12,035 nucleotides of DNA from Bacteroidia bacterium (GTDB taxonomy: Bacteria; Bacteroidota; Bacteroidia; Bacteroidales; Azobacteroidaceae): positions 1-12,035 of the forward strand of contig BNTW01000082.1 in assembly GCA_025996895.1 (NCBI GenBank), given 5' to 3'. The number at the start of each line of letters is the position of its first letter. Within the stretch, counting starts at the first letter, position 1. The notes beneath the pieces are model-generated. The model did no database searches. It saw only the letters and a list, made by a program, of their open reading frames with translations, and was not told the origin of the DNA. The position numbers were made by a program, and so were the translations under genes. Positions 6,396 to 12,035 of the stretch are shown piece after piece.

Positions 6396-8972
6396 CGTAC
6401 TTTCCTCCTCCTGCCGGATAATCTTCAAGACATTCTCGCCTATGCCAATCCTGTAACCTTCGGAAGAATACAAAATTCCGCCATTGCGGGAAAGATAGAC
6501 CGTGAGCGGAAAATTATCTCGAAATTCCATCTGTAAAGCGTTGGCAACCACTTTCAACAAGGTACGTTCATTGTCGACAGCCCAAGTCGTTTGTTGCGGC
6601 AATCCGGTGAAAACGGACAGATTGATCTCGCTGTTCTTGTCGCCCGGAATCATAAACAGGATACCGCCGTCCCATGCTTCTAACGCCTTTTGAACAGCAC
6701 CCAAATCTTGCAAAATATGCTTGGAAGGCTCTTTGCCCATATCCACAAAACACAACATTATTCCTTTGCCTTTCGACAATTCTTTTAATGTAACTTTGGG
6801 TTGGTCTTGCAAAATAACGATGGAATTCATATCAACAATCCCTTTCACAAACAATTTTCCTGTGATTTCAGGCAATTTGACGGCTACGGCGTGGGGCTTC
6901 TTCCCTTTTAATTCAAAATATTCGGTACGTACGGTTACTGAGCCGTCATTTGCCCGGCTTCCGGTCATTAGGCGATAATAGCCCTCGTCCAATGTCAGGG
7001 TGTAGGGGAAATTTGTAATTGCCGGATTGTCTTCGTAATCCAAGGTATGAAAATCGCCGTCCTTGAAATAAGCTAATGTATAATACCCCGGTTTGACCAA
7101 ATTGGTGGGCGAATTTTGAACGGTCAATTGGACTTTGGGCGATTGAGTTGCTGTTTCTTCATCAAAGATAGCGTCAATCCATTGTCCTTTTACAGAATAT
7201 TGTGGTTTAGAAGTTTCCGGCTCAATCCGAGCGGGAATACCTATACTCCGGCATGAAGCGACAAAAAAGATGTTCCGCGATAGACGGTCGGCTATTTTCA
7301 ATTCATAAACGCCACGTGGAGAAATCCGGCAATTAAAATAATTTTCGTCATCATTGATTTGAATGTGGTCTTTTATGTAATCAATAATAGCTTTATGTAT
7401 ATTATCCGAAAGAAAGTAACCAGAATCATAAGGTCGAATTATTTCCTGCTCAATGCGTGGAGAATACACATAAGGGTCTGTAGGTGTGCGATTATTGAGA
7501 TAACTTATTAAGTATTCCGCCGGAGTATCGCGCAAATCTTTTTCAGTCAAAGTAGCTAAAAATGGGAATAAACGCGCGTCTTTTTTCGCTTGCAGGATAA
7601 AATCACTGATTTGCTGCCAATTTCCTTGCGCCAAATTCAAATATTTCCATACTTCGTTTGCATTTAATTGATTTTGTTCGGCGAACGAACGCGCCTGATT
7701 TTCCGTAATAAACGTTGCCATGTAGGCATTCCGGATGGAATCTTCATACGCCAGACGGACGGCATTGGCGGCAATTTTTTCGGGCGAAATTTCTTTTACC
7801 GGCTGTTCGGGTGGCACATTGATAGTTATATTTTCTTCATACGCCACTCCCGGTTGGTGTTCGAGTTTTACCACTGTAATTTCATCTTGTACTTCCGATT
7901 TTTTATAACCGTAATAATCGCCTTTATTCGTCCAAATCATAAGATCGCCCTTACCGGAAGTAATCGAGGCCATTCCCTGTTTATCGGTGAAAGCGGTCGC
8001 AACCGGATAAAATTCGGCATAATTATACACTTTGAATTGCACGCGGGCATTTTCCACCGGTTGGCCGTTCGTGTCCGTTACCTGTACTTTTACTACGCGC
8101 GTGTCGGCATAATTACTTAATAAATTGATGATGGAATATAAAGATGTTTTCAAATTTTTCTCTTCGGGGCCGTTGTAAGGCCCGAAAACGTTAGTATGTA
8201 CCATCATGGCGCGTTTGGCCGGTGCGCTAAACCAGGCAACGTCCAATTCCGGTTCCGGCTCGCAAGCACCCAGATAATGCCATTGGCCGTCTATCCATAC
8301 TTCTACCCACGCATGATTGTCGTCGGTATGCACCCAGCGTGGTGTGTAGCACTGGCGGGCAGGAATTCCCACTGCCCGAAGAGCGGTTGTAGTAAAGGTC
8401 GATTCTTCGCCGCAACGTCCCCACGAAGTGCGTATCAACGCCAAAGGGGCAGAGGTACGACCGTCTGTTCCTCTGTAAGTTACCTTCTCATGACACCAAT
8501 GATTGACTTCCAAAGCAGCGTCATACATCGAAAGGTGTTTAATCCGGTCTTTCAATTCCTCGAAAAAACAGACGCGGGCGGTATCCAGATTTTCATTATT
8601 CACCCGATAAACCAGTACAAAATGGCGGAACAAATCGTCGGGTACGGTCTTTCCCCACGAAAAATATTCGCGAGTTTGGAAAGCCATATCTACCTGTTTT
8701 AGAAAGAAATCGCCGTCGTAATCAGCCAAATCGCTCAATGGCATATAAGCATACAGGAATTCCAATGCCTCACGTTGTTCCAACGACAGATTTTCCCTGT
8801 CAAAAACGGAAAACAGGGCTTCCTGCCGGTTTTTAGCTTCCGATTTGCGTTTTTCAAACTGTTGATGTACCTGTTCGCGGTACGTTTGGTCTTTCAAAAA
8901 ATGCTTTTCTTTTTCCATGCAGGCTGAAAAAAGAAAAAGGGTGATGAAAAGGGTAACCGATAGCTTTTTCAT
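6381..8972 (-). CDS. Large transglutaminase-like lipoprotein
   Basis: An 863-residue protein with a lipoprotein signal peptide (MKKLSVTLFITLFLFSAC, lipidation at Cys18), so it is envelope-anchored. A helical N-terminal region (about 25-140) precedes a transglutaminase/papain-like core (about 145-250): Cys187 in GRCGEES and His220 in NHAWVEVWIDG form the catalytic pair, with GACEPEPE (235-242) in the region of the acid residue. Next is a beta-sandwich like a carboxypeptidase-regulatory or Ig-like domain (about 294-372). A second segment, CRSIGIPARIE (574-584), mirrors RAVGIPARQCY (199-209) of the core but has Arg where the catalytic Cys should be. The C-terminal region (about 700-855) resembles a thioredoxin/peroxiredoxin fold without a CxxC pair. 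Bacterial members of this family are thought to act as proteases or amidases on peptides. It follows cutC with an ATGA overlap and is the last gene of its unit. Confidence 0.88.
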   Translation of the reverse strand: MKKLSVTLFITLFLFSACMEKEKHFLKDQTYREQVHQQFEKRKSEAKNRQEALFSVFDRENLSLEQREALEFLYAYMPLSDLADYDGDFFLKQVDMAFQTREYFSWGKTVPDDLFRHFVLVYRVNNENLDTARVCFFEELKDRIKHLSMYDAALEVNHWCHEKVTYRGTDGRTSAPLALIRTSWGRCGEESTFTTTALRAVGIPARQCYTPRWVHTDDNHAWVEVWIDGQWHYLGACEPEPELDVAWFSAPAKRAMMVHTNVFGPYNGPEEKNLKTSLYSIINLLSNYADTRVVKVQVTDTNGQPVENARVQFKVYNYAEFYPVATAFTDKQGMASITSGKGDLMIWTNKGDYYGYKKSEVQDEITVVKLEHQPGVAYEENITINVPPEQPVKEISPEKIAANAVRLAYEDSIRNAYMATFITENQARSFAEQNQLNANEVWKYLNLAQGNWQQISDFILQAKKDARLFPFLATLTEKDLRDTPAEYLISYLNNRTPTDPYVYSPRIEQEIIRPYDSGYFLSDNIHKAIIDYIKDHIQINDDENYFNCRISPRGVYELKIADRLSRNIFFVASCRSIGIPARIEPETSKPQYSVKGQWIDAIFDEETATQSPKVQLTVQNSPTNLVKPGYYTLAYFKDGDFHTLDYEDNPAITNFPYTLTLDEGYYRLMTGSRANDGSVTVRTEYFELKGKKPHAVAVKLPEITGKLFVKGIVDMNSIVILQDQPKVTLKELSKGKGIMLCFVDMGKEPSKHILQDLGAVQKALEAWDGGILFMIPGDKNSEINLSVFTGLPQQTTWAVDNERTLLKVVANALQMEFRDNFPLTVYLSRNGGILYSSEGYRIGIGENVLKIIRQEEESTISKH

Positions 8973-9697
8973 GGCAATAAATGAAGTATTTTTTTGATTT
9001 TTTCCGCATCGGGCAATCCGGTAGTATATTCCGATTCGCGATGACCTAATTTTTCGTTTCTGTATTGCATTTTGCTGGGATAAAAACTGCGAAAAGTTCC
9101 GTGCAATTCTCTTAGTCCGGTGGTTTGTATCAGGGTTTCGGCATTCTCCGGTGTTACTCCGGCACCCGGCATAATGATAATCCGCTTGCCCGCTTGCTTG
9201 ATTAGTTGGCGTAAAACTTCAACGCCTTCGATGGCCGTATTGTATCCGCCGGAGGTCAATATTCGTTCGCAACCGGTGTGGATGACCTCTTCCAAAGCGT
9301 GAAATAAATCATTACTTCGATCGAATGCGCGATGGAAAGTAACGCCCATGGAATAGGCTTGAGCGATTTGCACCAATTCTCGGCAATGTTCAATATCCAC
9401 TTGTCCGTCCGGTAAAAGCATTCCGATGACAACACCGTCGCAGCCGCATTGTCCGCAATGATGAATATCGGTTTTCATTATTTCAAACTCGGCGTGGGAA
9501 TATAAAAAATCCCCACTGCGCGGACGTATCAATATATAAACCGGAATAGCCATATTTTCCCTGACTTTGCTTATCAGGGCAGAGGAAGGAGTCATTCCGC
9601 CTTCCGAAAGACCGGTACACAATTCAATCCGATGTGCTCCGGCGATTTGTGCGATTTGTGCGCCGGCAAAGGAGTCTGTGCAAATTTCGAGTGGCAT
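8969..9697 (-). CDS. cutC: CutC family protein
   Basis: A 242-residue cytosolic TIM-barrel protein with all the family blocks: GAHRIELCTGLSEGG (20-34), then TPSSAL, RPRSGDFLYS (58-67), GCDGVVIGML (84-93), TFHRAFD (119-125), RILTSGG (144-150) and IIMPGAGV (173-180). The traditional name is copper homeostasis protein, but the E. coli copper phenotype has been traced to a small RNA made from the cutC 3' region, so the molecular function is unsettled. The TIM-barrel form and the position here, 6 bp after a secreted glycosidase gene and overlapping a lipoprotein gene by ATGA, fit a small-molecule or sugar-related enzymatic role at least as well as copper handling; this is inference. The length is normal and the start is fixed by the tight spacing. 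Confidence 0.94.
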   Translation of the reverse strand: MPLEICTDSFAGAQIAQIAGAHRIELCTGLSEGGMTPSSALISKVRENMAIPVYILIRPRSGDFLYSHAEFEIMKTDIHHCGQCGCDGVVIGMLLPDGQVDIEHCRELVQIAQAYSMGVTFHRAFDRSNDLFHALEEVIHTGCERILTSGGYNTAIEGVEVLRQLIKQAGKRIIIMPGAGVTPENAETLIQTTGLRELHGTFRSFYPSKMQYRNEKLGHRESEYTTGLPDAEKIKKILHLLP

Positions 9698-9703
9698 AAA
9701 TTT

Positions 9704-12035
9704 TCAAATTTTTATCCATTTCCCTTTTTCGTAGTGATTGGTCGAACGGATTTCAAAAAGGTATTCCCCTGTCGGATAGCCGACAATGAGGATTGTATTG
9801 TTTCCTTGTTCCAAGTAATATTTTCCAACTAAATATCCCGACAAATTATAAAAAAACAATGAAGCCTTTTCTGCAGTATAAACAATGAGATGGTTGGTGG
9901 CAGGATTGGGAAAAATATTTTTTTGCTCATTATTAATAGATACGATGGCGTCTTTGTCGGCTTTTTCCACCATCCATTGCGTTCCTACCGCTTTATCGGA
10001 AAAAATAAACGAGCCGGGTGTGGTTGCGTCCAGATTGAAATATAAATTCTTTTGCCACTGTCCGCGCAGGACAAACGTACTGTCGGTAACAAATTCTACC
10101 TGAATGCGGTCATAGGGTGCGGTTGCCGTTCCCCACTGACAACGCCAACCGCCTCCGTCGTTATAAAGATATTTACCGTTGTTTTCAAGCCGGTAAAACG
10201 ATTTAAATCCGGGGATTTCGCGGAAAACAAAGATGAAATCCGCATTTCCGGTCTGCAACGGATTAATGACAAAATCGCCGTAAAAGTCACTCGTGGAGTG
10301 TTTTTGCAAATATAATTCCGAAGAGATATGCCGAATATAATATCTCGTTGCCGGAAACAGTAGTTGTTCCGGCGCATTGACTTCCGTCAAGATTTCCGAT
10401 GCTTCGATACCCAATTCGGCTGCCGATGTCCAAACGCGATCACTCACTTCCGAACGCGCAATCACTTTGAAATAACGTGCTACCGGTTTGGAATCTATTG
10501 TTACCGATTGCGGACTGCTGACATTGGTGAATTGCCCTTTGACTGCCGGACTTCCCCACACTTCGGGATTGTTGCTGAAATAAATTTCGTACTCCTTTAT
10601 CCGTCCGTTTTCCATGTCTAACCGTCCGGTATAGACAAAAGCTTCTACCTTATAATATTGCTTCATATCGATAATGATTTCGTGCGGATGCTTCGTTTCA
10701 CCGTCGCCCCATTTTGTATGCCAATAAGTAGTCGGGTCGTTGTCGATGGCGTTTTTGGCCAATTCAATCGATCCACTGCCCTGACTGTCGAAACTATACA
10801 CCGTCCAATTCGATTTATCGACGAAAAAGCCGAAATCAGCCGTCGTTGTCAAACTTTTATCCTTATTTTCGGTTTGACAATAGGCAATGATACGCCCGCC
10901 TTCCTGAAAATCGAAAGGCTGTGTATATGCCTGATAATCATCGCGATTGACGGCATAATAAATCATTGCTCCGGGTGTTGCTGTGGATAATGTTACTTTC
11001 GCCGTGCGTGCATCTCGTTCAATTTTTACCGGCTCACAAACAGGGGTTGCTACCCGCGCTTTTTGCGACAAAAGTTCGGTATCTGAGATACCGGCAATCG
11101 GAAGTATCATAAAACCGAAAGAAGTGGTTTGCGAACGCAATTCATATTTTTCCAACGGTTCCGGTCCGCAAGTGGCATTTCCTAACGGACGCTGGCGGGC
11201 GTCTAAATACACGACTGTGTTTTCTCGCGTGTGGAATTGATAAGGGTGCTGGATACGTTCCGTGCCGTTGAAGAAATCGGAAGGGCGATAATGTCCCGCT
11301 GCCGCCGCCATCGTGTCGGAAGCGACGAAAAGCAAACCGTTGCCTGTGTTATCCTGCAATGCCAGCCAGCGAGTGTCTTGCTTACTGCACATTTCCTGCG
11401 GAACGACATAATTTGTCCATTGCTCGCTTACCGTGCTTTGATAAACGCCGGGCAACATGCTTTCTTTGCGGTCGGGGTAACTTTCCCAAGGTCCGCGTCC
11501 AAACCACGTTAGATTTTCAAACGCTTTCGGCATTTCGAGCATAAAACCGACACGCGGTAAAATCAGTTGTTTCAAACTGGGGTCAATGTAGTTAGATACG
11601 ATAATGGCACCGTCGTTCAGCACTTTATACAACGTTTTGACGGTAAAGGAAACCGTCTTGCCCGAATATTTGTTTTCAATCGACAATTCAACCGATTTCG
11701 TTTCGCTGTTTTCATTGATTTGCCATGTTCCGGCTGTAACGGACAAATTATTTAAGTCCATATTTGCCCAAATCGCCGTCTGATTGCGGTCGCTATCCGT
11801 TCCGGGACGGAAAACATTGAACGACAACGGCTCGGAAATTAAACTTGTTCCGTTAAAAACATATTTCGACAATTTGCCCGACAAATGGGAAAATTCTATG
11901 GAAAAATTGTTGCCGTTAATCACTATGTCTTTCTCGGTTTGCGTTACCGATAAAGATGTAGTTGCCGTGGAAGCATATAGTTTTTTAGGTGACGAAGCGA
12001 TTGGAATTTGTTCGGTTGCTACTTCGTAACCTGCT
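9704..12035 (-). CDS. GH2 beta-galactosidase with accessory domains and T9SS sorting domain (partial; N-terminus beyond right edge)
   Basis: The frame is open from the right edge (first readable residues GYEVATEQIPI) to a TGA at 9704, 776 codons; the catalytic GH2 barrel lies outside. Domains in order: end of the GH2 region; the beta-galactosidase small-chain domain (about 11080-11980; LSFNVFRPGTDSDR and WFGRGPWESYPDR, as in LacZ); a chitobiase C-terminal-like Ig domain (about 10814-11038; TPGAMIYYAVN); an F5/8 type C (CBM32-like) domain (about 10403-10807; NAIDNDPTTYWHTKW); a possible beta-trefoil region (about 9959-10363; low certainty); and a T9SS type A sorting domain (about 9707-9922; IFPNPATN, YPTGEYLFEI, ending KGKWIKI). 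LacZ-type enzymes remove terminal beta-galactose; the tail predicts export across the outer membrane and attachment to the cell surface. An internal GTG at 11923 is not the start, because upstream codons continue the same domain. cutC follows after 6 bp. Confidence 0.9.
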   Translation of the reverse strand, partial: AGYEVATEQIPIASSPKKLYASTATTSLSVTQTEKDIVINGNNFSIEFSHLSGKLSKYVFNGTSLISEPLSFNVFRPGTDSDRNQTAIWANMDLNNLSVTAGTWQINENSETKSVELSIENKYSGKTVSFTVKTLYKVLNDGAIIVSNYIDPSLKQLILPRVGFMLEMPKAFENLTWFGRGPWESYPDRKESMLPGVYQSTVSEQWTNYVVPQEMCSKQDTRWLALQDNTGNGLLFVASDTMAAAAGHYRPSDFFNGTERIQHPYQFHTRENTVVYLDARQRPLGNATCGPEPLEKYELRSQTTSFGFMILPIAGISDTELLSQKARVATPVCEPVKIERDARTAKVTLSTATPGAMIYYAVNRDDYQAYTQPFDFQEGGRIIAYCQTENKDKSLTTTADFGFFVDKSNWTVYSFDSQGSGSIELAKNAIDNDPTTYWHTKWGDGETKHPHEIIIDMKQYYKVEAFVYTGRLDMENGRIKEYEIYFSNNPEVWGSPAVKGQFTNVSSPQSVTIDSKPVARYFKVIARSEVSDRVWTSAAELGIEASEILTEVNAPEQLLFPATRYYIRHISSELYLQKHSTSDFYGDFVINPLQTGNADFIFVFREIPGFKSFYRLENNGKYLYNDGGGWRCQWGTATAPYDRIQVEFVTDSTFVLRGQWQKNLYFNLDATTPGSFIFSDKAVGTQWMVEKADKDAIVSINNEQKNIFPNPATNHLIVYTAEKASLFFYNLSGYLVGKYYLEQGNNTILIVGYPTGEYLFEIRSTNHYEKGKWIKI

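Noticed and set aside
6221..6421. Small plus-strand open frame over the tRNA
   Set aside because: It begins inside tRNA-Leu; the cloverleaf explains the sequence.
8196..8702. Plus-strand open frame of 168 codons
   Set aside because: It lies opposite the conserved transglutaminase core, which carries the catalytic residues.
11784..12029. Plus-strand open frame at the right edge
   Set aside because: It is antisense to the continuous GH2 small-chain coding sequence and has no family pattern.
1..12035. CRISPR arrays, insertion sequences, phage or defence genes
   Set aside because: I found no regularly spaced repeats, no transposase or integrase motifs, and every long frame is assigned to an envelope, glycan or housekeeping family.

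Overview
The window reads as chromosomal DNA from a member of the Bacteroidota, most likely a Bacteroidales-type organism that has a type IX secretion system (T9SS). Four things point there: a glycosidase ending in a T9SS C-terminal sorting domain; Bacteroidota-type -7 boxes (TAnnTTTG) in front of four transcription units; no Shine-Dalgarno sequences before the starts; and a tRNA gene without an encoded CCA end. Gene density is very high and no stretch over 300 bases lacks a gene. I see no insertion sequence, integrase, CRISPR array or phage gene.

Layout. Positions 1-2304 (minus): a GTG-started DUF4105 membrane protein, then, overlapping by ATGA, a PafA-like alkaline phosphatase family protein that runs off the left edge and appears catalytically dead. 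Positions 2305-2369: a 65-bp divergent promoter region. Positions 2370-3766 (plus): recF and a DUF721/DciA-like gene, also joined by ATGA, forming a replication/repair pair. Positions 3759-5863 (minus): a dCMP deaminase followed after 14 bp by a C-terminal processing peptidase (S41); the peptidase gene overlaps the end of the DUF721 gene tail to tail by 8 bp. Positions 5864-6013: a second divergent promoter region. Positions 6014-6298 (plus): rpsU (bS21), then 9 bp later tRNA-Leu(CAG). Positions 6299-6380: a short convergent spacer with nested inverted repeats. Positions 6381-12035 (minus): a tight three-gene unit of a multidomain GH2 beta-galactosidase (N-terminal part beyond the window), cutC and a very large transglutaminase-like lipoprotein.

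How the genes fit together. The right-hand unit links a secreted, probably surface-attached glycosidase, a cytosolic TIM-barrel protein (CutC) and a lipoprotein, which looks like glycan or glycopeptide use at the envelope. The centre is housekeeping: replication/repair, pyrimidine nucleotide supply, periplasmic proteolysis and translation. The left pair looks like an envelope module of unknown role.

The most interesting points are the near-complete loss of catalytic and metal-binding residues in the phosphatase-fold protein, the degenerate second transglutaminase-like and thioredoxin-like regions of the large lipoprotein, the lack of a Shine-Dalgarno before rpsU, and the nested dyads at 6311-6395. 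I do not see a clear new defence or mobile system here.
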